This document shows, piece after piece, positions 33,766 through 41,849 of a stretch of DNA of 43,745 bases; the first letter of the stretch is position 1, and every line of letters begins with the position of its first letter. Where the stretch lies: NCBI GenBank assembly GCA_029379225.1, contig JAQYWR010000059.1, forward strand, positions 1 through 43,745. The letters run 5' to 3'. Origin of the DNA: Nostoc sp. S4. Its GTDB lineage: Bacteria > Cyanobacteriota > Cyanobacteriia > Cyanobacteriales > Nostocaceae. Made by a program: the position numbers and the translations under genes. Below the pieces are notes generated by a model. The model was not told the DNA's origin. It worked only from the letters and a program-made list of their open reading frames with translations, and made no database searches.

Positions 33766-35193
33766 ATGATTTCTAAGCAGATACTTTTTAATAGTTTTTC
33801 ACAAGAAAACTATTCTCCCGAAGAACGATCGCTACAGGGTTGGATGGCGATCGTCGGCTTTATATTATTAACTGTAGTTTGTTATTTTGCTGGTGCTACT
33901 GCTGGATTGCGCTCGATTTTTCCGGTGACAGCTTTAGTAGTAGCTGTGTTTTTATACTTGCGCCATCCGATTCTCTACATTGGCTTTACTTGGTGGATAT
34001 GCTTTCTCACACCTTTAGCTACCCGTTTAGTTGATTATCGAGTCGGATGGGACCCTACCCGTCAAATGTTGATAGCACCATATTTAGTAGTGTTTGTCAC
34101 CATAGCAACTTTTTTACGACGCTTTAAAAGCGCCTCTCATCAGGGAGGTTTGCCGTTTATTTTGGCTTTTATCGGAGTCTTCTACGGCTTTTTGGTAGGT
34201 TTAATTTACAACGCGCCAATCCCCGTAGCACGCGGTTTATTGGATTGGCTTGGCCCAGTGATTTTTGCTTTCCACTTATTTATTAATTGGCGAGATTATC
34301 CCAGCTATCGCCAAAATCTTCAGCGAACATTCCTTTGGTGTGTGTTAATTTTAGGAGCTTATGGTGTATATCAATTCGTTGTCGCTCCTGAGTGGGATAG
34401 ATACTGGCTCATACAATCAAAACTATTCATGAGTTCCGGAAATCCCGTGCCTTTTGGGATGCGCGTTTGGAGTACGTTGCACTCAGTCGGCCCCTTTGGT
34501 TCCGTTATGCAAGCTGGGTTATTGTTGTTATTTACCAGTTCCGGAAGTTTAATTTTTCCTGCTTCCGCTGTTGGTTACTTATCATTTTTGTTAACACAAG
34601 CCCGTACTAATTGGGGAGGTTGGTTATTAGGAGTCATTATGATTATGGGTTCAGTCAAAACCCGAATTCAAATGCGCTTAGTAACCATAATTGTAGTGAT
34701 GGCAATTTGTGTTATCCCGTTGACAACCATCGAGCCAATTTCTCACGTTGTATCAGATAGGTTACAAACTTTTTCTAATCTGGAAGAAGATAATAGTTTT
34801 AAAGATAGATCCCAAAGTTATGACAAAAATCTGAGTCTAGCTCTTTCTAATGCTTTAGGTAATGGATTAGGAAATATTTGGAAAGTCAACGAAAAAACCG
34901 GACAAATCGAAGTATTGGTAATTGATAGTGGTATTTTAGATATATTTTTTACCCTGGGTTGGTTTGGAGCCATCTTTTATATAGGTGGATTAATCTTATT
35001 AGTTATTAATGTTAGCAAATATCGAGAAGGTCGTTTTGATAGTTTTATCAGTGCTGCCCGTGCCATTGGTATTAGCTCTGCCACACAACTAGTTATCGGG
35101 AGTGGAATGTTGAGTGTAGCAGGTATGATTCTTTGGGGATTTTTAGCTATGGCTATGGCAGGACATAAATATTATCTTCATCAACAAAAATAA
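33766..35193 (+). CDS. O-antigen polymerase/ligase-like membrane protein (Wzy-type)
   Basis: This 475-residue integral membrane protein has roughly ten transmembrane segments and a larger extracytoplasmic loop in the C-terminal half (about 325-390) that contains LGNGLGNIWKV and is followed by DSGILDIFFTLGWFGAIFYI, a pattern typical of Wzy polymerases and WaaL ligases. These join lipid-linked repeat units into polymer on the outer face of the membrane. Sequence conservation in this family is low, so polymerase versus ligase cannot be told apart from sequence. It is ten bases after the GT2 gene and holds the position of alr2841, needed for the heterocyst polysaccharide. Confidence 0.85.
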   Translation: MISKQILFNSFSQENYSPEERSLQGWMAIVGFILLTVVCYFAGATAGLRSIFPVTALVVAVFLYLRHPILYIGFTWWICFLTPLATRLVDYRVGWDPTRQMLIAPYLVVFVTIATFLRRFKSASHQGGLPFILAFIGVFYGFLVGLIYNAPIPVARGLLDWLGPVIFAFHLFINWRDYPSYRQNLQRTFLWCVLILGAYGVYQFVVAPEWDRYWLIQSKLFMSSGNPVPFGMRVWSTLHSVGPFGSVMQAGLLLLFTSSGSLIFPASAVGYLSFLLTQARTNWGGWLLGVIMIMGSVKTRIQMRLVTIIVVMAICVIPLTTIEPISHVVSDRLQTFSNLEEDNSFKDRSQSYDKNLSLALSNALGNGLGNIWKVNEKTGQIEVLVIDSGILDIFFTLGWFGAIFYIGGLILLVINVSKYREGRFDSFISAARAIGISSATQLVIGSGMLSVAGMILWGFLAMAMAGHKYYLHQQK

Positions 35194-35227
35194 AAGAAAA
35201 AACACGTTTAGCAAACAGGTTGAAATT

Positions 35228-36349
35228 ATGAAAGTAATTATTATAATGCCACTAGCCGAACAACGAGGCGGCGGTGAAATGATGCTCTGGGATTTGATGC
35301 AGCAGGGACGTAATGCTGGTGTGGAGTGGCTAGTAATATTTTTAGAAAACGGCCCGATGGTAGAACAAGTAAAGTCCCTTGGCATTGATGCACAAGTTGT
35401 GGAAATCGGACGTTTACGCCAAATTCATCGTTTTTTTGCTGCTGTTTTGCGGATAGCTGCGATCGCCCGCCAGGAAAATGCAGACATAATTGTCAATTGG
35501 ATGTGGATAACGCACATATCCGGAGGTTTGGCAGCGATGTTGGCGGGGTTACCTGCTGTGTGGTATCAGTTAGAAGTACCTAGCGATAAGCCTTTGTTGG
35601 TACGACTTGCTACTTTAATCCCAGCACGGGCAATTATTACTTTATCTGAAGATGGCAAGCAAGCACAAGCGCAGATTTGGCCGCACAGACCAACACCCTT
35701 GGTCTATCCTGGTGTAGCACTAGAGCGATTTGAACCTGATGCTTTACCTTCTCCTCAAGAAGCACGGCGAAAGTTGGGCTTACCTTTGCACGGGCCATTG
35801 ATTGGAATTGTCGGACGATTGCAACGATGGAAGGGAATGCACGTATTGGTACAAGCAATGCCGAAAATTTTACAGCAGTATCCCGATGCTCACTGTCTGG
35901 TAGTTGGCGGGAAGCATGATTTTGAACCAGATTATCAAGACTTTTTAAAAGCAGAAATCGCCGCTTTAGGCTTGAAAGAGCATGTAATTATGGCTGGGTT
36001 ACAGCGCAATATTCCAGAGTGGGTGCAGGCGATGGATGTATTCGTTCATGCATCCAATAAAGAACCGTTTGGGATTGTGATTATTGAAGCGATGGCGTTG
36101 GGAAAACCTGTGATTGCTGGCGATGCAGGCGGCCCGACAGAGATTATTACAGATGGCATCAATGGACTATTAACACCTTACGGCAATGCAGATAAATTAG
36201 CGATCGCTATTCTCCGTTATCTTGACGAGCAAGAATTCGCCCAAAGTGCGGGAGTCGCTGCACGACAACGCGCCCTCGATTTTTCAACCCACAGTTATGC
36301 TCAAAATTTTATCAACGCCGTTCGTTCTGTAATCCCAAGCGTTTCATAA
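35228..36349 (+). CDS. Family 4 glycosyltransferase
   Basis: This 373-residue GT-B enzyme starts MKVIIIMPLAEQRGGGEMML, with the glycine-rich acceptor-side loop. Donor features are GPLIGIVGRLQRWKGMHVLVQAM, CLVVGGKHDFEPDY and the E-x7-E pair in ASNKEPFGIVIIEAMALGKP, followed by DAGGPTEIITDGING. Codon use is richer in G and C than in genes just upstream. It is the last gene of the plus-strand run; the following genes point the other way or are unrelated. A weak hairpin follows at 36376-36394. Confidence 0.92.
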   Translation: MKVIIIMPLAEQRGGGEMMLWDLMQQGRNAGVEWLVIFLENGPMVEQVKSLGIDAQVVEIGRLRQIHRFFAAVLRIAAIARQENADIIVNWMWITHISGGLAAMLAGLPAVWYQLEVPSDKPLLVRLATLIPARAIITLSEDGKQAQAQIWPHRPTPLVYPGVALERFEPDALPSPQEARRKLGLPLHGPLIGIVGRLQRWKGMHVLVQAMPKILQQYPDAHCLVVGGKHDFEPDYQDFLKAEIAALGLKEHVIMAGLQRNIPEWVQAMDVFVHASNKEPFGIVIIEAMALGKPVIAGDAGGPTEIITDGINGLLTPYGNADKLAIAILRYLDEQEFAQSAGVAARQRALDFSTHSYAQNFINAVRSVIPSVS

Positions 36350-36375
36350 ATATAAAATAGCATCAATTCTTGTCG

Positions 36376-36394
36376 CGCCTTTTAGGCGATTTTA
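36376..36394 (+). terminator. Weak candidate terminator at the end of the island
   Basis: CGCC-TTTTA-GGCG is a four-pair GC stem followed by ATTTTAAAA, 27 bases past the last glycosyltransferase stop codon. The stem is short, so this is only a candidate. Confidence 0.3.
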
Positions 36395-36425
36395 AAAAAA
36401 GAATTAAAGATAAAAATTCTTCTTC

Positions 36426-36446
36426 TCCCTCCTGCCTCCTGCCTCA
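36426..36446. repeat. STRR: three TGCCTCC-type heptamers
   Basis: TCCCTCC, TGCCTCC and TGCCTCA follow each other directly. This is the same class of heptameric repeat as those at 996 and 1632. Confidence 0.75.
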
Positions 36447-36506
36447 AAACCAGTCAATTTGTACCTCATCCACTTGAAATATGCTGTATCATGCGATCGT
36501 AGTAGT

Positions 36507-37271
36507 CTAAATTCTATCTGGGTCAATATTTAACTCTAGCAATTTTGCTGCCAAACGTTGCGCCTTTTGTTCTGCTTGTTCTAATCTTTGTTCTGCCTGT
36601 TGTGCGTTTTGTTCTGCTTGTTCTGCATTTTGTTCTGCTTGTTCTAGTCTTTTTTGTGTCTGTTCTGCTGTTTCTTCAGGTGTTGGTACTAATTGTCCAT
36701 CTGGTGTAAAAAACCGCAGTAGTCCCTGATAAATTCCTAGATATAACCCTAACTGTTGACTCCATAAATGTCCTTGCTCATTTACTTGCAGAGATTGATA
36801 TTCTCCATCTACTAAATGAAATCCGGCAAATTCTAATGTATACGGATCAAACCAAAAATAATCTAAAGTCCGGAAAGTGTCTTGATAAATTTCTTTTTTT
36901 AAACCTCTGTCTGTCTTTGCCGTTGAATCTGACAAAATTTCTAGAATTAAATTTGGATATTTGCCATCTTCTTCCCAGGCTACCCAACTTTTACGGGTTT
37001 TGCGTTGGGTTCCCAACACTACAAAAAAGTCTGGGCCTCGAAAGTATTCTGATTTGAGTTGACGTGGACTGTAGTAGATAGTCAAATTTCCAGCGGCATA
37101 GAAATCATTTCTGTCTCGCCACAGCCATTCTAGACAAGTCAAAAGTAAAATTATTTGCCGTAAATGTAGTTCGGTTTCTAACGGAGGTTCATCACTATAT
37201 AAATCACCAGCGGGAAAAATCACATCACCACGGATGCCTTCTTGAGCATCTAATTCTTGAGCTATGGTCAT
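36507..37271 (-). CDS. Uma2-family (DUF820) nuclease-like protein with coiled-coil tail
   Basis: This 254-residue protein has the PD-(D/E)xK-like fold of the Uma2 family, which is greatly expanded in cyanobacteria. Relevant segments are YYSPRQLKSEYFRGPDFFVV (acidic site), LILEILSDSTAKTDRGLKKEIY (the E-x-S-x-S-T...K core, about 110-130) and YFWFDPYTLEFAGF. After residue 195 the tail is a 7-residue repeat rich in E-Q-A (AEQNAEQ and LEQAEQ units), predicted to form a coiled coil, ending LLELNIDPDRI. The function of the family is not established; nuclease activity is inferred from the fold. The DNA coding for the tail is a 21-base tandem repeat that may vary in copy number. Confidence 0.88.
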   Translation of the reverse strand: MTIAQELDAQEGIRGDVIFPAGDLYSDEPPLETELHLRQIILLLTCLEWLWRDRNDFYAAGNLTIYYSPRQLKSEYFRGPDFFVVLGTQRKTRKSWVAWEEDGKYPNLILEILSDSTAKTDRGLKKEIYQDTFRTLDYFWFDPYTLEFAGFHLVDGEYQSLQVNEQGHLWSQQLGLYLGIYQGLLRFFTPDGQLVPTPEETAEQTQKRLEQAEQNAEQAEQNAQQAEQRLEQAEQKAQRLAAKLLELNIDPDRI

Positions 37272-37742
37272 AGAATGGATAGGACATCAATTAGTTATGG
37301 ATTTATTTTAGCAGTGTTGTAACTGATATCGTCCTCAAGCATAGTCTATTTACCTAAAAATAGCTTAAAATAAGTGACATTTCGCCCTAGTGAAGTGAAG
37401 TACATTAAAAATTTATTTTTATAATTTAAAATTTTATTTTCTTTCTCAGTTAAGTAACTTTTACTATTTAATATGTATATTTTACAATTCATTCTTAACT
37501 AATCAACGTATAATATATTATTTAAAATTCTTTACTGTTCGCATCTATTACCTATTTTTCGTTGGTATTTCGGTAAGAGAGCGTCTATTTTTAAAACATA
37601 ATAAATAACTTACCTAGTAGTCATTTATTAATGAAATTTGAGAGATTTGATACGCGTAGTCTGTTCTAGATATCAACTAAGCTTTTACTACAAAAAGGAT
37701 GAGGCATTATATGAATAGTTAGCTTTTTTCTGGCACGATCCA
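37272..37742. other. AT-rich spacer between divergent genes
   Basis: This region of about 470 bases separates the Uma2-like gene (minus) from the ATPase/TPR pair (plus). It is very AT-rich from 37400 to 37560. Upstream of the ATPase there is an AAAAAGGATGAGG stretch at about 37694 followed by a three-codon ATGAATAGT frame; I find no clear ribosome-binding site next to the ATG at 37743. No RNA gene is recognised. Confidence 0.5.
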
Positions 37743-39035
37743 ATGTCTAAAGACTTATTAATCTCCTTTCAGTCGGCATACAGCAATCTCGAACTGTTTC
37801 CCTTAATGGAACGGAACGAAATGGAAAGATTTAGAGTCGAATATGGTGATGATTTGATAGCAGACCTCAACCAATTAGTTGAAGATAGTCCCAATGGAGA
37901 TAGTAAAATTGTCTTTACAGGACATCGTGGTTGTGGAAAGTCAACTTTGTTGGCCGAGTTTAGCAGACAAATTCAAAATAAGTATTTTGTAGTTCTATTT
38001 TCTATTGCTGACAAAATCGAGATGTCAGCAGTTAATCATATTAATATTCTGTTTGCTATTGCAGTTAATTTAATGTCAGAGGCAGAAGCACGCCGAGTTG
38101 ATATTCCTCAAAGTACTAAAGAAGCTCTTTATAAATGGTTTGCTACTCGCACTCGTACTGAAGAATACAATTGGCACGCTGAAGGAGAAATAGGTTTTAA
38201 CCTTCTCAAGTTGATTAGCTCTAAATTAAAAGCTGATGCTACCGTTAGGGATGAAATCAAGCAAGAGTTTGAACGCCAAATATCAGATTTAGTTGCAAGA
38301 ATTAACGAAATTGCTGCTTTGATTCAAGTTGCTACTAAACAAGATATTTTAGTCATTATTGATGATTTAGATAAACTCGATTTAAGCAGAGTCAACGAAA
38401 TTTACAAGGATAATATTAAAGCACTTTGTCAACCAAATTTTCGGATTATTTACACTATCCCCATCGCAGTTCTTCGAGAAACATTTATCAGTACAATACT
38501 TGCTACAGAAACTAACGATCAAATTGTAGCAATGCCTGTTCTCAAAATATTTGAAAAAGGTAAAAATCGCTTTCCTAATGCTCAACCGCGTCCAGAAGCA
38601 ACAAAAATTCTTGGTGAAGTTTTATGTAAGCGAATTCCTGTAGAATTAATCTTACCACAAACTGCTGAAAAAATTGTGATCTATAGTGGTGGCGTATTGC
38701 GAGAGTTAATTCGCATTTCTAAAGAATGTTGCCGTATTTGTTTGCGGATGATTCGCCGAAATTCGACTGCTGAAGTTATCATTAATGATGCAATTCTCAC
38801 CCAAGCTATCAACAAAATTCGTAATGATTTTTCCATACGTTTAGGAAAAGTCGATATAGACATTTTGCAAAGTGTTTTTGAGCAATTTATGCCCAACGAT
38901 CCCAAACAAGCTGAGTTTTTAGATTTGCTACATGGTTTATATGTACTAGAATATCGCACTGAAGAAACATGGTACGATGTTCATCCAATTATTATAGAAA
39001 CTTTGAGCAGACACGGAGCTATTGATGTTAGATGA
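37743..39035 (+). CDS. P-loop ATPase of an ATPase/TPR pair
   Basis: This 430-residue protein has a complete ATP site: Walker A GHRGCGKST (60-68) and Walker B DILVIIDDLDKLD (201-213), followed by FRIIYTIP (about 233-240), which fits the sensor 1 strand of AAA+ or STAND ATPases. A winged-helix-like C-terminal region (YDVHPIIIETLSRHGAIDV) is probable. There is no membrane segment. The stop codon overlaps the start of the TPR gene (ATGTTAGATGA), so the two are translationally coupled and probably form one complex. The biological role is unknown; similar ATP-binding plus TPR pairs occur widely in cyanobacteria. KAP- or STAND-type signalling ATPases are the closest families I can suggest. Confidence 0.8.
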   Translation: MSKDLLISFQSAYSNLELFPLMERNEMERFRVEYGDDLIADLNQLVEDSPNGDSKIVFTGHRGCGKSTLLAEFSRQIQNKYFVVLFSIADKIEMSAVNHINILFAIAVNLMSEAEARRVDIPQSTKEALYKWFATRTRTEEYNWHAEGEIGFNLLKLISSKLKADATVRDEIKQEFERQISDLVARINEIAALIQVATKQDILVIIDDLDKLDLSRVNEIYKDNIKALCQPNFRIIYTIPIAVLRETFISTILATETNDQIVAMPVLKIFEKGKNRFPNAQPRPEATKILGEVLCKRIPVELILPQTAEKIVIYSGGVLRELIRISKECCRICLRMIRRNSTAEVIINDAILTQAINKIRNDFSIRLGKVDIDILQSVFEQFMPNDPKQAEFLDLLHGLYVLEYRTEETWYDVHPIIIETLSRHGAIDVR

Positions 39036-40788
39036 ATATTTTGTAGATGATGAAGGAGAAAATCAAGATGCGTATGATGATTTAATTGTTTCTATTGAAG
39101 CTCAAACGCAGGGATTAAATTTACTGATTGCTGTTTGCGACGATCCTAATTTTCGTGATGAAATTATTGCTCGATATGAAGCCGAACTTCAACCTAATTT
39201 TCGTGCATATCAAGTGATTTTAGCACGTCCGGAACCGAGTTTGAAAGCTGCTCTCAATCAATTGGTAGAACAAGAAGAATATCTCCGCCAGCGTCAGCCG
39301 ACGATAATTACTGTAACGGGTGCCGAACAACTTTATTTTCTCAGATTAGGAAACGAACAATCAGAGCAGGAAAAATTTTTTGGTTACTTACAGTGGACGA
39401 GGGAAGGATTGCGCGATTTTCCTTTTGCAATTGTACTTTGGGTAACTAATCAAATTTTAATCAACCTGAGCAAAAAAGCTCCTGATTTTTGGAGTTGGCG
39501 CAATGGTGTATTTCGGTTTGCATCTAAAAAAACAAATGCTATTGCTGGTAAAGAATTAGAACCTATACGCTTTGTTTTTCGAGACACGGAATTAGCTGGC
39601 ACAGATACTAATGAAAATAACCATTTTTTCTTACCTATCCAAGATTTACAAAGGCTAATTGAAAATATTCAACAGCAACGAGGGACTAAAGACCCTAGCT
39701 TGGCTACTTTATACTCAAGATTGGGTGATATTTACCGCAGCAGATTAGAACGCGGTGAGTCTCAGAATTATCAACAAGAACAAGAACTAGCAATTAAGTA
39801 TTGGCGTCAAGCGATTGAATTGCAAAATGAATTAGGTTTACAAATAGATTTAGCTACTAACTTGAATAATTTAGCAGGATTATATCGTGCAACAGGACGC
39901 TACAGTGAAGCAGAACCACTATATCAACAAGCTTTGCAATTAATAAAACGTTTGTTAGGAGAAAACCATCCTACTTTTGCTACTAGCCTGAATAATTTGG
40001 CAGGAATTTACAAATCTACGGGACAATATAGTAAAGCAGAACTTCTCTATCAACAAGCTTTGGAACTGAGAAAACGCTTGTTGGGAGAAAATCATGTTGA
40101 TGTTGTCGCTAGTCTGAATAATTTAGCATTATTATATGATGAACAAGGACGTTACGATCGGGCAGAACCTTTGTATCTGCAATCATTAGAACTTGCCAAA
40201 AGTTTGCTTGATGAGAATCATCCTTCTATGGCTCTAATATTAAATAATTTAGCTTTACTTTATTATCATCAAGGACGCTACAGTGAAGCTGAACCTTTGT
40301 CACAACAAGCAATAGAATTAGATAAGCAATTTTTAGGAGAAGAAAGTCCTGATGTAGCGACAGATTTGCACAATTTAGGTTTAATTTACCGCGCTCAAGG
40401 ACGTTACAATGAAGCGGAATCTTTGTTTTTACAATCTTTGGAACTGAAGCAGCGTGTATTACAAAAGGCCCATCCACTTTTAGCAGATACTATTTATGCT
40501 TTGGGTTATTTGTATAGAGAACAGGGACGCTACAATGAGGCGGAACCTTTATGTATCAAAGCTATGGAACTTGATAAACTTTTGTTAGGAGAAAATCATC
40601 CTCATGTTGCAGAAAGTCTGAACAATTTAGCTGAAATTTATCGGGCAACGGGGCGTTATAGTGAAGCAGAATCACTTTATTTGGAAGCTTTAGAAATTTG
40701 TGAGCGAGTTTGGGGTGTTGAACATGTTCGTTGTGTGGCGGTGCGGGAGAATTTAGTAAAAGTTGGAGTGGAAACACAGAGAAGTTAA
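39025..40788 (+). CDS. TPR protein with Walker-A-less N-terminal domain
   Basis: This 587-residue protein has two parts. The N-terminal 200 residues (GLNLLIAVCDDPNFRDEIIARY, then PTIITVTGAEQL, YLQWTREGL, FAIVLWVTNQILINL and APDFWSWR) look like an ATPase-type alpha/beta domain that has a Walker B-like strand but no P-loop. From about residue 275 to 570 there are seven 42-residue TPRs of the kinesin-light-chain type (NNLAxxYxxxGRYxEAEPLYxxALEL and GENHP linkers). Such arrays bind proteins. The ATG at 39025 overlaps the ATPase gene by 11 bases. I infer that it partners the ATPase as a non-hydrolysing subunit and target-recognition arm. The nearby VWA triad also ends in TPRs, but those are shorter 34-residue repeats. 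Confidence 0.85.
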   Translation: MLDEYFVDDEGENQDAYDDLIVSIEAQTQGLNLLIAVCDDPNFRDEIIARYEAELQPNFRAYQVILARPEPSLKAALNQLVEQEEYLRQRQPTIITVTGAEQLYFLRLGNEQSEQEKFFGYLQWTREGLRDFPFAIVLWVTNQILINLSKKAPDFWSWRNGVFRFASKKTNAIAGKELEPIRFVFRDTELAGTDTNENNHFFLPIQDLQRLIENIQQQRGTKDPSLATLYSRLGDIYRSRLERGESQNYQQEQELAIKYWRQAIELQNELGLQIDLATNLNNLAGLYRATGRYSEAEPLYQQALQLIKRLLGENHPTFATSLNNLAGIYKSTGQYSKAELLYQQALELRKRLLGENHVDVVASLNNLALLYDEQGRYDRAEPLYLQSLELAKSLLDENHPSMALILNNLALLYYHQGRYSEAEPLSQQAIELDKQFLGEESPDVATDLHNLGLIYRAQGRYNEAESLFLQSLELKQRVLQKAHPLLADTIYALGYLYREQGRYNEAEPLCIKAMELDKLLLGENHPHVAESLNNLAEIYRATGRYSEAESLYLEALEICERVWGVEHVRCVAVRENLVKVGVETQRS

Positions 40789-40834
40789 TAATTCCATTAA
40801 TTGAGAATAAAGAACTGGTTTTTACAGCCAATTG

Positions 40835-41536
40835 CTAGAGTAAAGAAGTTGGAGATGGACTCAAATTTAGGGTTGGTGGTTGCTTTGCTGCATTTAATTC
40901 CTCTTGCAACATTTTCTGATAAATTTTAGGCAAAGAGCTACTAATAGAGTTAGTTTCTATGCCATATCCCAAACTTGTCCAAGTGGGAGAAAGTCGGCGC
41001 AAAACATCATTTAATTTTCCCTGACGCAAGAGTTGAGAAATATTAGTTCCCCAAACTTTTGAATCATCTAACCAACGGTAAACTACTATGTCTTGATACT
41101 CTGGTTCAAAACTATAATTAACCCAAAACATCAACCGCATTGGGTTTGGGTGATAACGAGGGGCTATACGATACCAAGTAGTGTTAATTATTTGATATCT
41201 ACCAGCAGCAGTAGAACAATTACCTATATTGGGACCTGTGATAATTGCGACGCATATCTCAGGATGTCGGCTGAGGTCGCTGACTTGTTGTCCACCATAC
41301 AACAAAGAATAGGGACGGTTACTGTTTGCCTCACTTGCCGAGATGGTTCGCATTAAAGCGCGGATGTAAGGGTCACCCTGCTTCATCACCAAAGGTGGCT
41401 GTCTAACTTCAAAGATTGGATCGGAGGGCGATCGCAATTCTCCTTGAATATACCACTGCAACAAACAGACAAACCCAAGAAGTGCCGCTATTGGTCCAAT
41501 AAGTTTTTCAACACCTTTGAATTCAAAGTTTTTCAG
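40835..41536 (-). CDS. Membrane-anchored lambda-lysozyme-like muramidase
   Basis: The C-terminal 190 or so residues match phage lambda lysozyme-like muramidases: YIRALMRTISASEANSNRPY with the likely catalytic Glu, YSLLYGGQ, then CSTAAGRYQIINTTW and LSPTWTSLGYG. These enzymes cut peptidoglycan. No ATG, GTG or TTG exists ahead of the first hydrophobic stretch; the usual TTG (41464) would start in the middle of a membrane helix (IGPIAALLGFVCLLQWY). The frame stays open to 41548, and a CTG at 41534-41536 lies seven bases after GAAGGAG, so I take CTG as the start (234 residues, N-terminal anchor). The alternatives are a TTG start without an anchor or a lost ATG. It converges with the TPR gene 46 bases away. 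Confidence 0.75.
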   Translation of the reverse strand: MKNFEFKGVEKLIGPIAALLGFVCLLQWYIQGELRSPSDPIFEVRQPPLVMKQGDPYIRALMRTISASEANSNRPYSLLYGGQQVSDLSRHPEICVAIITGPNIGNCSTAAGRYQIINTTWYRIAPRYHPNPMRLMFWVNYSFEPEYQDIVVYRWLDDSKVWGTNISQLLRQGKLNDVLRRLSPTWTSLGYGIETNSISSSLPKIYQKMLQEELNAAKQPPTLNLSPSPTSLL

Positions 41537-41849
41537 AGTCCGACTCCTTCAAATTCGCTTTCTTCGCTAATAACAATTATCGACGAACTCATTGTGACAA
41601 AGTTCGTGTTTGTTGTCAGTTATCATTCGCAGTTCGCTAATTTTTTTAACTTTCAACAAACTAGGGAGTCGAGAGTCGAGAAAAAATCCTAACTACTAAT
41701 GAAAATAGTTGTGTTGGAAGAGGAACAGCAGATGATAAAGTGAGAACTCGTATCTGCAATTTCCCGTCTGCATGTTCAAATTGAATCCTGCAAGTGGTGT
41801 CACTACCAACCGGAAATCCGGGTTGCTGTGTGTCCGGTGGTAATATTTC
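41537..41849. other. Spacer between muramidase and glycosyltransferase genes
   Basis: This spacer of about 310 bases contains the muramidase leader, with GAGTCGGACTC, a perfect 11-base palindrome overlapping its Shine-Dalgarno, and a degenerate heptameric repeat GGGAGTCGAGAGTCGAG at 41664-41680. No gene or RNA is recognised. Confidence 0.5.

Noticed and set aside
36507..41464. The Uma2-ATPase-TPR-muramidase region as a prophage or phage defence island
   Set aside because: No integrase, portal, capsid, toxin or restriction gene is present, and each gene has common chromosomal cyanobacterial relatives; only the ATPase/TPR pair is kept as a finding.
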